From Torymus aiolomorphi (taxonomy: Eukaryota; Arthropoda; Insecta; Hymenoptera; Torymidae), in NCBI GenBank assembly GCA_036365515.1, contig CM070876.1, positions 37,409,195 to 37,473,194 of the forward strand: a DNA stretch of 64,000 bases. Direction: 5' to 3'. The position numbers were made by a program, and so were the translations under genes. This document shows positions 21,633 to 33,234 of the stretch, piece by piece. The notes under the pieces are model-generated. The model was given only the letters and a program-made list of their open reading frames with translations. It did not search any database and was not told the origin of the DNA. Every line of letters begins with the position of its first letter. The first letter of the stretch is position 1.

Positions 21633-22825
21633 GGTACAGTTTCTCTCCATCTACTCTCCACTGCTGGTACTTTTTGGCGCATTTTGGTACTTCTTCTAAC
21701 ATTTTCAAGTAGCATGGGTCTTTCACTTCCTCGAAGGCCGCAGTGCCCAGCTCTTTAGTCTGCTGTAGGCGACAGAGGGCATCTGGAATGTGATTCAATG
21801 CACCTTTGCAGTGAAAGATTTGGAACGTCCACTGCTGAAGCTGAAGAGCCCATTTCGCTAAGCGCTCTGTAGGCTCCTTTAGGTTTTATAACTACTTGAA
21901 GGCAATATAATCCGTAATAATGGTGAATTTAAACCCCGTCAAGATAAGGTCGCACTTCTTTATTGCCTACAGCATCGCCAAACACTCCTTCTCAGTCGTC
22001 GTATAGTTTCTCTCCGCCGAGGTGAGTACTATATTAATATATACGATCGGGTGCTAGCCATCTTTGCCCTCTTGCGTTAGCACTGCCTCGATCGCATAAT
22101 TACTCGCGTCACACTGCACCACGAAAGCTTTGTTAAAATCTGGCCTGGCCAATACAGAATGCCTCTTCTTGCTCCTAACTGCACTGCCATCTTTGCCGCC
22201 ATGAGTTTTTCATCCTCGCCACTCGTCTTCACCGCGTCCTGTTGACAATGTACCGCAAACTGTTAATAAACGGCGCGATTCTACCGTCTTTCGCCTGTGT
22301 CATTCTGTTGAGGGATTATCAACGTGGTCCGCTCTATACTCTATAACATATTGTTGGCAAAATCTTCGCTCGGACTCTTCCCAAGTGCAAATGTAGGTGC
22401 TGATTGCATTAAACCAGATAAAGGCGCTTATCATCCAATACATACGGCATGGCGTAAAGAATCTCTTCATCCATATCATTCGAGCCTCGAATACAAGCTT
22501 TAAGCGCTCCAGAAACGCCTCAGCCCTTGAGTAGTTTCATCATGGAGTTCTTTCCTCCTGATTGTCTCTTCGATCTAGAACGTAGTTCTTGCAACCTGCC
22601 GCGTTTCCGATCAGATCATCCTATCGAAATATTCGGGAACCAGTCGTCCTCCGAATCGACACTCGCCGGCATCACCAATCTCAACACAAGCGGATGCTCG
22701 AACTCGTCGGTGGTTTGGCTACGTACCTGCTCGAGATCTCTCCCCTCTGAGTATCTCTTGCCCATTTGCTTGTGTCCATCTGCAGCGGCTCTTCGCTGGA
22801 ATTCCTCTACGTTCTGCCACAATTG
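21632..22825 (-). pseudogene. Degraded Ty3/Gypsy fragment
   Basis: Minus-strand pieces, broken by stops: gag-like FLERLKACIRGSNDMDEEI (about 22530-22470) and an Arg/Glu-rich part at 22828-22616, then a jump into pol. RNase H gives AFVVQCDASNYAIEAVLTQ (22128-22074) and HPIVYINI, a broken SAERNYTTTEKECLAML, then the linker NHIPDALCR (about 21797) and YQQWRVDGEKLYR before the integrase zinc finger. Reverse transcriptase is missing, so there is an internal deletion around 22230-22380. Its end abuts the truncated BEL gag. Inactive. Confidence 0.7.
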
Positions 22826-23132
22826 CACGGAAAAAATAAAACAGTAAAATCAACTGAATTAGTGAAGTAATAATTCCATTTTTCCAAAAATGAAAATTTT
22901 ACTTTTAAAAATGGAGATTTTACATTTTAAAATGGAAATTCTACTTTTCAAGAATAGAGATTCTACATTTCAAAATGGACTACTACATTTCAGAAATTCT
23001 ACTTTTTAAGAATGGAGATTCTACATTTCAAAATTGCAATTCTACCGATATTTTTGAAAGTAAAACGAACTTGCCACTTTATAGTCAACTCAACTGTGGG
23101 AAATGTAGAATTAACTAATTATTTTTTCCGTG
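22826..23132. mobile_element. 307-bp miniature inverted-repeat element
   Basis: The ends CACGGAAAAAATAA and, in reverse complement, CACGGAAAAAATAA form a 14-bp inverted repeat. The interior (about 22880-23050) is an imperfect tandem array of about 40-bp units alternating GAGATTCTACATTTCAAAAT and GAAATTCTACTTTT. It was inserted at the end of the Gypsy gag remnant; no clear target duplication. Confidence 0.7.
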
Positions 23133-23552
23133 TAATGGCGCGTTTTCAAGTTTATTAAAAAACGAAACAGAAAAACTTTGTTAAACAAAAAATATTCTGT
23201 CGCACACTTTTTTTTCTTATATGAAGGTATACTATAAAGTAGCCAATCAGAGAGATTTTCAAAATAGGACACAAAAAAATACTGGCACATTCTACAAGTA
23301 ACATGCAAACTTTTTTTCCAATCAATGTTCTATACAAAAAGATTCAAGAATACAAAAATATACAAAAATGAAAAAAGTTGGATTTTAACCAAAAATTGCA
23401 AAAAATTTTATTGCAACGTTGCATAGCTTTTTTATTGATCAAATATCGATCGAAAATTTAAGAAATATGTTTTTTTCATAAAAAACCAAAAGTAAAAAAA
23501 TTTTGAGCGATTTTAAAAATTTTGAGCTGCTCACTTCACATTGTCGGCTGAA

Positions 23553-23740
23553 AGGTGAAAGGAGACAATTCGGCTGAGCGCTAAAAAACCAGACAACTCG
23601 GTCGAGCACTCAGAAACCAGACAACTCGGTCGAGAGATAAGGAACCAGACAATATGGCTGAGCGCTAAGAAACCAGACAACTCAGTCAAGAGCTAAGAAA
23701 TCAGACAATTCGGACGAGCGCTACGCAAAAGGACAATTCA
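23553..23740. repeat. Minisatellite of about 27 bp
   Basis: About seven imperfect copies of a unit like ACCAGACAACTCGGTCGAGC followed by GCTAAGAA. It lies just left of the mariner insertion. Confidence 0.85.
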
Positions 23741-23761
23741 CGGTCTTTGAATGGCCATATA

Positions 23762-25055
23762 CGAGGGTCATTTGATAAGTACCTAGCCTACAAATGAAAA
23801 CACCAAAATTTTACAAAAAATAAAATTTATTTTTCAATGTAGTCTCCTTTTAGTTGAATACACTTGGTCCAGCGGTGTTCCAATTTTTTTAACCCCGTTG
23901 AAAAAAATGTTTTCTCTTGGTTTGCAAAATAGGCCTCCGTGGCGGCGATTATTTCGTTATTGGAGTGGAATCTCTTCCCGGCGAGTGAATTTTTTAGGTT
24001 CGGAAACAAAAAAAAGTCGCACGGAGCCAAATCTGGAGGATACGGTGGATGGGGCAGCAGTTCGTAGCGTAATTCGACCAATTTAGCCGTGGCGAGTGCA
24101 GAAGTGTGAGCCGGTGCATTATCGTGGTGGAAAAGCACTTTCTTTTTAGACAAATGGGGCCGTTTTTCTTCTAACACGGCGTCAAATCGGCTCAATAGTT
24201 CGGCGTAGTACTGTCCTGTGACCGTTTTGCCCTTCTCCAGATAGTCAATAAAAATCACACCTTGAGAATCCCAGAAAACAGTGGCCATCACCTTTCCGGC
24301 CGACGGGACCGTCTTCGCCTTCTTCGGAGCAGGTTCACCGGGTAAGGTCCACTGTTTTGACTGCTCCTTGGTCTCTGGAGTGTAGTAGTGAATCCATGTT
24401 TCGTCGACGGTCACGTAACGACGCAAAAACTCTTTTGGATTGCGGTTAAACAGCTCCAAACACTGCTCTGAACTGGTCACACGGATGCGCTTGTTGTCTG
24501 CAGTCAGCAAACGCGGCACCCACCTTGCTGACAGCTTTCTCATGCCTAAACTCTCATGTAGGATATGCCACACGCGTTCTTCTGAGATGCCTACTATCGC
24601 AGCTATCTCGTGAACCTTTAATCGGCGGTCTGACAAAACGATATCGTGTATTTTTGTCACGTTCTCCTCCGTAGTGGCTGTTTTCGGAGCACCTGGGCGT
24701 GGATCATCAAAAACCGACGTACGACCACGTTGAAACTCGTTATACCAAAATTTAACGGTCGCCATCGAAGGAGAAGCATCCCCATACACTGCATCCAAGC
24801 GTTTTTTAATTTCACTGCGCGATTTCCCTTCCAAAAACAAGAATCGAATCACCGACCGATATTGTTCTTTCTCCATTTTTTCAAAAATCAACGGACACAT
24901 TTGCTCTCACACGCTCTCAAAAATAAACTACAACTCCGATCCGGCTGAAATTTCGTCTGTAACCGTTTACAGGAAGATACTGCACTGTAGTGTATTTCTG
25001 GTGCGATAGTGGCACCATCTGGCGGTGAGGCTAGGTACTTGTCAAATGACCCTCG
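23762..25055 (-). mobile_element. mariner transposon, structurally complete
   Basis: A 1294-bp element with 27-bp terminal inverted repeats, beginning CGAGGGTCATTTGATAAGTA on the left and CGAGGGTCATTTGACAAGTA on the right (one mismatch), flanked by TA on both sides (23760-23761 and 25056-25057). Size, TA duplication and a single intronless transposase are standard for mariner. It sits between a minisatellite and the foldback at 25058. Confidence 0.97.
23827..24876 (-). CDS. mariner transposase, intact
   Basis: The start chosen is the ATG at 24876 (MEKEQYRSVIRFLF), giving 349 residues, the usual mariner length; an in-frame ATG at 24900 would add eight residues. The N-terminal half has the two helix-turn-helix regions for end binding (SRSEIKKRLDAVYGD and LKVHEIAAIVGISEERVWH), then WVPRLL, the equivalent of the WVPHEL motif. 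The catalytic D,D34D is complete: VTVDETWIHYY, VLFHHDNAPAHTS, and the third Asp in YPPDLAPCDFFLF exactly 34 residues after the second. There is no stop, shift or missing catalytic residue, so this copy could encode active protein. Confidence 0.96.
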   Translation of the reverse strand: MEKEQYRSVIRFLFLEGKSRSEIKKRLDAVYGDASPSMATVKFWYNEFQRGRTSVFDDPRPGAPKTATTEENVTKIHDIVLSDRRLKVHEIAAIVGISEERVWHILHESLGMRKLSARWVPRLLTADNKRIRVTSSEQCLELFNRNPKEFLRRYVTVDETWIHYYTPETKEQSKQWTLPGEPAPKKAKTVPSAGKVMATVFWDSQGVIFIDYLEKGKTVTGQYYAELLSRFDAVLEEKRPHLSKKKVLFHHDNAPAHTSALATAKLVELRYELLPHPPYPPDLAPCDFFLFPNLKNSLAGKRFHSNNEIIAATEAYFANQEKTFFSTGLKKLEHRWTKCIQLKGDYIEK

Positions 25056-25057
25056 TA

Positions 25058-25825
25058 TGAGTAAATCCACAAAACCGTCACACTTTTTGTGTCACAAAAC
25101 TGCCGAAAATTTTTTTTAGAAGCACACTTCTTATACATGATTTTTTTCATTCTTTATACCTTAAATTATGTAAAAGTAATGTTAAACAAGTGAAAAAACT
25201 TTTGTGACACGGTTTTGTTTACTAAAAATGATTTTTAAAATATGCTCAAAAATTACCCTCTTTCAAATGTCAGCCATTTTATCAGGATAAATAATAAGGA
25301 AATTCTGGAAAAAGAGAATTAAAGTAGAAAACGAGAGCTTTCATTTGCTTTTTGAAAATTAAAAAATGTTGATTTCTTCGAAAGATCAGCTTAAAATACA
25401 GGAAATACTACGTCGATGTACAGAATCTCGCCTTTCACAGTCTTCATCGTTTTTCAACATTTTTTGTGCATTTTAAACTGATCTTCAAAGCTACGTAACT
25501 TTTGAAGAAATGAATCTTTTTTAATTTTCAAAAACAAATGAAGGTTCTCGTTTTCTACTTTAATTCTCTTTTTTTAGAATTTTCGTATTATTTTTCCTGA
25601 TAAAATGGTTGACATTTGAAAAAGAGTAATTTTTGAGCATTTTTTAAAAATTATTTTTAGTAAAAAAAACTGTGTTACAAAAGTTTTTTCACTTGTTCAA
25701 CATTATTTTTACATAATTTATGGTATAAAGAATGAAAAAAATCATGTATGGGAAGTGTGCTTATAAAAAAAAATTTTCGGCAGTTTTGTGACACAAAAAA
25801 TGTGACGATTTTGTGGATTTACTCA
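25058..25825. repeat. Foldback element with about 340-bp arms
   Basis: The ends TGAGTAAATCCACAAAACCG and the reverse complement at 25825 match, and the arms continue inward through TGTCACAAAACTGCCGAAAA and GAATTAAAGTAGAAAACGAG. The loop is about 90 bp. The left end touches the TA of the mariner insertion, so the mariner went into its edge. No coding capacity. Confidence 0.85.
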
Positions 25826-26140
25826 TATATATTTATAAGAGCAATTTTCTGGATTTCTTAGGGGTTTTCTACAATGGAAACTGTGGAAGAATAACTAGAA
25901 GGTAGGAATCGTGCTACGCGAGCATCGTCTAGGATAAAAAAATACCTTCAGGTTATTCAAATGTCGCAGCGACGCCTGCTGCGCCCGATTTTAATACCGA
26001 AATTACGAAAAAAGTGACTAGTAAGAAACACCTTAATTATCCCGGAAACTTGCGTTAGGTATAGAAGTTTTCTGGAATATCTCAGAAACTTGCGTTGCAT
26101 ACTCAAAAACATCCCAGAAACTTGCCTTATTTATATTTAT

Positions 26141-26672
26141 ATGTGAAGCGTTTCACGTCAACTGTCCCCAGCGCGCGGCGCGCGAGCCCCAAAACCTGCT
26201 ATTTCTAACTCATGTTTATGATACTAAAAAGTACTTAAAAAAATTGTTTGATATGCGTTTTCGACGTATTTTTTCCTCAGCTTTCCAATGATGTTGGTAG
26301 TTTTTTCAAAATTTTCCATTTTCATCTTCAAAAACTCTTTTGCATTCTATTTCTCGCAAAAAACGTCTCGGGCACTCTTTGGAAAATATCCTTTCCTACG
26401 TAAAAAATGCTCAGCTTTCGATCTAGAGGGTCAAAAAAATTATTAAAAATACACTTTTTGAGATATAACATGTTTTGTACTTTTTGAAGGTGAAATTGAA
26501 AATTTCGGAAAAACTGCTTACGCCCTTGGAAAGCTGAGGAAAAAATACGTCGAAAACGCTTATCAAACAATTTTTTTAAGTATATTTTAGTATCACAAAC
26601 GTGAGTTAGAAATAGCACGATGTGGGGCTCCAGCGGCGCGCGCTGGGACAATTTACGTGAAACGCCTCATGT
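26141..26672. repeat. Foldback element with GC-rich termini
   Basis: The ends are inverted: GAAGCGTTTCACGTCAACTG on the left, GAGGCGTTTCACGTAAATTG in reverse complement on the right, each followed by a GCGCGCGG-type block and GAGCCCC. Inner arms share CTTTCCAA and AAAAATACGTCGAAAACGC. The centre includes minus-strand ORF 26328-26651, which simply follows the palindrome. Confidence 0.8.
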
Positions 26673-26903
26673 ATATAAAAAGATATGTATTATCATACTA
26701 AAAATATAAGTCGCTTCCTATTCTCTTTACTCTATCGCTCGCACACTTTCTCTACTCTACTGTTCGAGCATTTTCTTTACTCTGCTGTTCGCACGCTTTC
26801 TCATTCTACAATCCACAATTTTCACGACAGGATTTCCCACAAGGGATGCCAATATGCTAAGTGATACTTTTTAAGAATAATTACTTATGCAAGCGCATAA
26901 GTA

Positions 26904-27389
26904 AAATTAAAATTAAATCGTTGAGAGTTGCATGATTATTTACATTTACCTCGCCCTGCAATCCACATTTTAATAGGTATTCTTTGCCTGAAGAAGACCT
27001 TCACGGTGAAACCTCGTTTTGGTAAGTGAAGAGAGTATAGAGTATTTTTATATATATATACTCTCTAAAGTTGAATTAGTGAAAAAACACTAATCATTAG
27101 TGAAAATTGCTCCGCCGTAGAATTAGTGGATATTCACTATTTGAAATAGTAAAATTTCACTATTTTAAATAGTTGGCTGGATACCGGGCTTATAATTATT
27201 TATTTATATAATAATAAATAATTATAAGCCCTGTATCCGGCAAACAAACTACTCTATACTCTCCTCACTTACGAAAACGAGGTTTCGCCGTGAAGGTCTT
27301 CTTCGGGCAAAGAATACCTATTAAAATGTGGATTGCAGGGCAAGGTAAATGTAAATAATCATGCAACTCTCGAGGATTTAATTTTAATT
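26904..27389. repeat. Nested foldback
   Basis: Outer arms of about 140 bp share TTGCATGATTATTTACATTT and GAAGAAGACCTTCACGG. Inside is a second palindrome, GGGCTTATAATTATTTA against TAAATAATTATAAGCCC (27187-27232), and a third short one at 27138-27171. Confidence 0.8.
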
Positions 27390-28218
27390 GCTTCTTTATT
27401 GCCTATAATTATACATGCTAAATTAATCGCATTATCACTCGCTGCTCTATCGAATAACGTAACTAATATATATCTATACGTTGGTGCTAGGCTAAATATC
27501 GCGAACTCAATTTTTCACGTGACTCTAACTGCTCGCTCACCCGCAAGCACGTAGTCAATAATTCTGCAAAACTCGGCCCGATCGTTATATCGTTTAGATA
27601 CCCGCGCGGCACATTTTACGATTCCCTCTACGCCTGCGTTCGCTCTATAAGGTAAATGTCCGTATCGTGAAACAGCCTACTGTGAGATTTTAACGTTTTT
27701 TTGTAAATTTAAATGCGAAACAATTATAATGCTCAACATTTTTTATTTAATTTAGTGACGTAGGTATCCGAGAACATAAATGTACGTTGTAAATGTAAAT
27801 GTTACTTTATTTAATTAATATAGAAAGAAAAAAGTACATGCACCTATTATGAAACACCGATTTTGCACCTTGTACCGATGTTTCACATGCGAAGTCCCTA
27901 TTATGAAACATTTGGTAATAATCGATATTGCAGCTCTTAATCGATTTTTAGGGATTTTTTAACAAAATTTTATGCCTAATAAAATAAATTGGAAGATTGA
28001 AGGTTTATTTCTTTTATTTTGGAACGAATAATACAGTAATGAACATTTGTTTATATTGTACTTTGAATAAATAAAACAATGTTAATAGAACACAACACTT
28101 AAAATTACATAAAAAAAATGCAAATCTTTCAGAACGATTTATATTAATCTCTAATAGAATCTCTAAGCAAGTTTTGGAATTAGCAATTAATAAAAATAAT
28201 ATTTAATATAAAAAATAA

Positions 28219-29437
28219 TTATGTTTCAGTTTTAATTTTATGCTGAATTTCTTTCATTCTTTCTTGTAGCTTCTTCTTTTCTTCAGCTATTTGTTTTTTT
28301 TGTTCTTGTAAGAGTTTTTTCTTGTCAGCTTTTTCTTGTTTAATTTTCTTTGCTTCCTCTTTTTCATTAATAATTTTCAAAAATTCATCACTTGTACCAA
28401 CGGCTGGAACTTTAGTTTTACCATTTTTTTCCAACTTAATTTTCTTTCTTTTTGGTAAAAAATCTACAGGCATAGTAAAACATTCTGAGAATTGTTTATT
28501 TAAGGTATCTGAAAAAAATTATTTATTTATTGTTTATTCATATTTAATAACAGATAATTGTTATGAAAGATATAGAAAAATTTGAATGTCATTGGTAATA
28601 AACTCACTGTTTTCGGGTAGGCATTCGCTATTATTTTCCTTATCTAGAGTTTTCTCAGTTGCATTATCTTGAATAGATGTGTTGCTGACAAGAATTATAT
28701 CTCTTGTTTGTGTATTTTTCATCAAAGTTGGTTGAATTTCATTGGTACATTCACTTAATACAGCTGATGCTATTTCTTCAGAATTATTTTCCAATATCAT
28801 ATAAGCTTGCTGAATTTCTAAAAAAAAAAATAAAATAATAAATATAATATCTACATTGAATTAAATTAAACTGTCGAATAATTTTGTACAAACCTTTTTC
28901 GTAATTATCAACGTTCATTTGTAAATCATTGGCCAATGATTTATCAATCGTCCGAGTGTTAGCATCAATTGTTACTATACTTATTTCCTCATCTTCTAAA
29001 ACACTAGTTGATTCATCGTATAATACATTTTCTTCTACTACTGTATTAGAAGACTTTATCAGGTTTTTACTTATATGTACTTCGCTTAAACTAGTAGTAT
29101 TGAATAAATTGTCTGATTGAATAACATTAGCAATTAAATCAAATGAGTCGTTATTGACATGATTAGCAAGCTCATCCATTGCATGCACATCAACTACGAC
29201 TATCACTTGATCAGACATCGTCTTATTATTTTCAGCATTATCAGAAGAAATACTTGTTTCAGTACTACCTACATTAATAACTTTTCCATCTTTTATTTTC
29301 CAATTTGTCTTAACAGTCTCTATACTCTTAATTGTGATTCCTGTTTTTGATTGCTTGGCTAAATTAATAAGAAATAATTTATCTTTTTCAAATGATTTAA
29401 ATAAAATTATGTCAAACAAACTGTAAACAAATTTCAT
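28219..29437 (-). CDS. Putative downstream exons of the pogo element
   Basis: Three minus-strand frames are joined by plausible splice signals: about 29437-28894 (Asp/Glu/Ser-rich, with VVVDVHAMDELANHVNND), then a donor GTTTGTAC and an acceptor after a T-run before EIQQAYMILENNSEEIA (to about 28612, donor GTGAGTTT), then an acceptor near 28509 and an 84+ residue Lys/Glu-rich coiled coil, MPVDFLPKRKKIKLEKNG, ending at 28219. Acidic linkers and Lys/Glu coiled coils are common at the C-terminus of jerky/Tigger-derived proteins, so these may be alternative or terminal transposase exons, but the join to the transposase frame (stop at 29764) is not shown. A second small gene is possible. Confidence 0.45.
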
Positions 29438-29763
29438 TTAGAATTGTAGATAAAAATTATGTAAATATATGTAAATACTTATTGTAAATAAAATTAGTAT
29501 AAATTTTAAAGTTTATAAAATTTGTATACAAATTACTGTCAATAATTTGTCAATAAAAGTGATTTTTAAATATAGTAAAAATTAATTTTTAATTTGTAAA
29601 TAAGAGATTTTTTGAAATAGTATAAAATAATTGTAAATTTGTAAATAAAAATGTTTTTTTAAAATAGTAAAAATTAGTTGTAAATTTATAAATGAAAATG
29701 ATTTTTAAGAATAGTAAAAATTAATTGTAAATAAAAACATATTAAATCTACAAAATGTTTGAT

Positions 29764-31273
29764 TTAGTAGAGATTGATACCAAGAGCTGTTTTCTTTATC
29801 CGGAGCCAGTATTCGAACAAGCCTTGATTTTGGACCTCACCAGTCCATACCTCAGTCAACTCAATATCTTTAAATTGTTGTAGTAAATCAACTGATAAAT
29901 TTTCTTCGAAACTCTGTAAGAGCTGTATTGGACTTTCATCGCTGACATCTTTAACTGGCTTAATTGGCTGCTCAACATTTTGGACATTTTTCTTAGCTAG
30001 CGAAGACTTACTTTTTTTTCTTTTCTGCAAAACATTGAAGTCTATAGCTTCTGGATTAAATGGTATCGACCCAGAAGCTCTGAATCCACTTTTAACTACA
30101 TTACTTTCTTCTGTAAAAGAATCTAAAGCTAATTTTAGTACTTGAGCAAAATATTCTGTGGTCAATCTTTTATTATTATTTTTTGCTTTCCACAGCAGTA
30201 CAGTTCTTCTCCAAACACCTTTAAAGGGGTGAAAAAGCTATATCTAAAGGCTGTATTATGTGAGTTGCATGAGGATACAATGCGATTAACTCTATTTTAT
30301 GCTCTCTACAAAATGACACTAATGGGACTGTAACATGGGATGCATGCTCATCCAAGTATACAATTAATGGAAATTCTATTTTCTTCTCAATCAACCATGG
30401 GTAAAATATTCTTGTTATGTATTCAAAGAATGTTTCAGAATTTTCCCATCCAGATTCAGACATTCCTATTCCCATAGAAGCAGAACAATTCTTCACAATT
30501 TTTTCTGGCAATTTTTCAGTGTATTTGTAGAGAATCATAGGAGGTACTCGAACTCCTGCAGCGCTGTACATAAATAAAGTAGAAAGGCACTCTCTTTCAC
30601 CCTCTTCAACTACTTTATATACTATTCTTGACCCTTTACGTGTAAGTACTTTCTCAGTCTTGGGGCATAACTGAATACTGCTTTCATCGCAGTTAAAAAT
30701 TCTTTTGGGATCAATATTTATGAGATCTTTACTTCTTAAATAACTTTCTATTTCTGTGAACCACTCTCGAAGATCCTCTTCTGTAACTAAAGCCCTAGGA
30801 GCAATCAGAGTTTGAGCAGTCCTGCTAGATACTTCTGGATGACGTTTTTTGAATCCTTCAAACCAATGACGCCCTGGCCTACTGTCCTTAAATGGAGTTT
30901 CTTTCTTTAAGCTCTGAACATATGATTGAACCGAGTCCAGCAACTGGCTCTTTGTAACCGGATAACCCCTCTCAGCTCTATAAATGATCCATTGCACAAT
31001 TTCTTGTTCCTCTTGATCAGAAAAAATAGTAGCTGGACCAGTTCTGTCATTCACTTTTTCAGGATTTTTTCTTCTTCGCAGAATAGTAGCAGAAGAGACA
31101 CCATATGCCTCTGCTGCTTCTCGAAGAGTCGAACCCTTGTTAATTGCTTCTATTGCTTGCTGGAGATCTTCAAGAGAATATTTCTTTCTTTTTTGTGTTT
31201 TTTTCTTCTTATTGCACTTTTTATTTTTTTTATTAACAAAAACTACATTTTTGCACTTAGTTGATGCTCTTTT
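29764..31273 (-). pseudogene. pogo/jerky-like transposase with one frameshift
   Basis: The frame is open from 31273. A pipsqueak-type helix-turn-helix is visible as YSLEDLQQAIEAINKGSTL followed by REAAEAYGVSSATILRR (about 31170-31080), then a CENP-B-type DNA-binding half with RPGRHWFEGFKKRHPEVS. The DDE_1 core has IFNCDESSIQLCP, LIVYLDEHASH and HATHIIQPLDIAF, i.e. DD35D. Just after QPLDIAF the frame breaks in an A5 tract (plus strand 30232-30236; T5 in the coding strand); the other frame then continues FKGVWRRTVLLWKAKN to LFEYWLRIKKTALGINLY and stops at 29764. The true start exon upstream of 31273 was not identified. The single break could be decay or an assembly error. Confidence 0.85.
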
Positions 31274-32125
31274 TTATGATTTACATAGCTAGATTTCCTT
31301 GATTCTTTCACTACAGGTTCAACTTTTGGTTTTTTTTTTTTTATCTCGTGGAAGCTCCCATATTTAAAAATACTTATTAACACCACTCTGCATAACTATA
31401 AATAAATAAAATATAAAACTAAATCACATTGTAAATATTGTATCTATCCAAAACAAATTTAGAGGTTAGGTTTTGTGTATTTATATAAAATTTAGTTTTA
31501 CAGCACTCACCTGAAAAATTAACGTTCACGCATAAAAGAATTGTTGTTTAAAACACTTTAGCAACAATTTAAAGCTATAATTACTCTCTTAAATGTAATT
31601 ACTTCAATGTTTCACAAACACGGCCTATCGTTTGAATACGAACATTGAAAATGAAACACCATGTCATGTCGTTTCAAAAATGCGGGCATATTCAAATTTC
31701 GTGAACGTATTATGAAACAAGTAAAATAAATATAAAAAATTGTCAAAATTGAAAAATCTGCAATAGTCAATTGAAACTTTGATTAAACAGCTTTAAAATC
31801 GACTATGTATCACTTTATTTTATCAACGGATCAAGTAAATATATTTAATTAAGCAAGGTCTTCAAAGCTAGCTATTTTACCCGAAAGTCAGTCGAGATAT
31901 GCACGTTACGCATCGTGAAGCATAAATTATTTTTTATTAAACTCTAGGAGGACTTTAAAATTAAAATTTTTTCATTGTTATATTCTCTCATAAATATTTT
32001 AATTAAATAAATTTATTTTACCTATAAATAGTATCATAACAATTAGAATATTCAATAAATATTCATAGTGTTTCATAATATGGCCATAGGAGGCAGAGTG
32101 TTTCACGATACGGACATTTACCTTA

Positions 32126-32299
32126 CTGCACTCGCGCTCCCGCAACGGCGCTGGTGCCCCGCACTCTAATTCGCGAAATCACGGCCATGTGCTCTCGGAC
32201 GCATCAAGAAAAATAGAAGTGGGAGCCCCGGCCTGTATTTGCAAGTCTTATAACGCGCGATATTTGACACATAACGCAGGAACTAACCCGGTTTTGTAT

Positions 32300-32361
<62 letters not shown>

Positions 32362-32887
32362 ATAACGCGCGATAAGTATTACAGATTAATACCTCTGCTC
32401 GGCTCACGTATATGCTACCCGTGAAACTCTAACCGCACGAACATCCGAATCACGAATCTTCTTAAAATCTGCCGCCGTTGCTCGAACGACCGTTGCCCTG
32501 TCACACGAACGAGGATACTCTCCGCGGCGCGCGCACTTCTTGAAATTCGGCAATCAAGTCGAAAACGATCGCGTCGTGGTTTGTTTGTCACCTCACTGCA
32601 TCTCCCACACTTTCTCCGCCGCTTCTTGTGCTACCCGCTTCCGCGAATAACCGACTTCATTTGCGCGCGGAACATTGGAACACGCTTCCAGGAATGACAA
32701 AACCCCCTTTGCGCTACGACTCCGCGCCGTACGCCGACTTCATCGCGGTCGCACTCGCGCTCGCCAAAATCTCGCCTTCCCGTCTACGCTTCGTCACCCG
32801 CCCTAAAGTATTGTCTTTATTCCCTGATTACAGGGAATAAAACGCCACATGTGCTCCCTTCTAGAACTGACACGCGCATGCGCGTTG
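32126..32887. other. Moderately GC-rich flank of the pogo insertion
   Basis: Continues the sequence interrupted by the pogo element. Contains an (AT)n tract at about 32303-32357 with GCGCGATA on both sides. No gene or LTR pair recognised. Confidence 0.35.
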
Positions 32888-32987
32888 CTCTACTTTATTC
32901 CCTCTAGCGCCGCCTGCGTGTTGCTGCCCTCCCTTCGCTCGGGCCGCAAATCACTTGCAGATGGCACTAGTCAAGAAAAAAGTAGAG
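32888..32987. repeat. GC-core hairpin, copy f (diverged)
   Basis: Imperfect arms, CTCTACTTTATTCCCTCTAG and in reverse complement CTCTACTTTTTTCTTGACTA, flank the core CCCTCCCTTCGCTCGGG. Confidence 0.6.
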
Positions 32988-33081
32988 AAACGAGCATAGG
33001 CGTCGCAGTTTCTAGAATTGAAGTTATGTGAAGTTTTCGACCCTGAAATAAACATAAATAATTTTCCGCCGGGTATGCGAC

Positions 33082-33215
33082 AAAATTATATATTGCACTC
33101 GGGAGCAATGAGGGCTATTGACACTCGCGAGTTGCTTCCCTCACTTCGCTCGGGTAACAGGTCCCTCGCGGGAGTCAATAGCCTACTTTACTCCCCAGGT
33201 GCATAATATACTATT
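33082..33215. repeat. GC-core hairpin, copy g
   Basis: Arms GGCTATTGACACTCGCGAG and CTCGCGGGAGTCAATAGCC flank a core containing CCCTCACTTCGCTCGGG. The right end in reverse complement begins AATAGTATATTATGCACCTG, the same type of terminus as copies b and d. Confidence 0.8.
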
Positions 33216-33234
33216 CAACAAGACAAAGTTAAAA

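Larger units (their letters stand above)
27650..32123 (-). mobile_element. pogo/Tigger-like DNA transposon, 4.5 kb
   Basis: The termini are perfect 25-bp inverted repeats starting AGGTAAATGTCCGTATCGTG, flanked by TA (27648-27649 and 32124-32125). Subterminal copies of TATTATGAAACA (27847, 27898, about 31710, and inverted at 32066) probably bind transposase. Inside, on the minus strand, is a CENP-B/jerky-type transposase followed by further exon-like frames. TA duplication and the DDE_1 transposase place it in the pogo branch of Tc1/mariner. It interrupts a moderately GC-rich sequence whose two halves flank it. Confidence 0.93.

Noticed and set aside
23553..23740. Possible CRISPR-like array
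   Set aside because: Units are contiguous and degenerate, with no unique spacers, in a eukaryotic context: a minisatellite.
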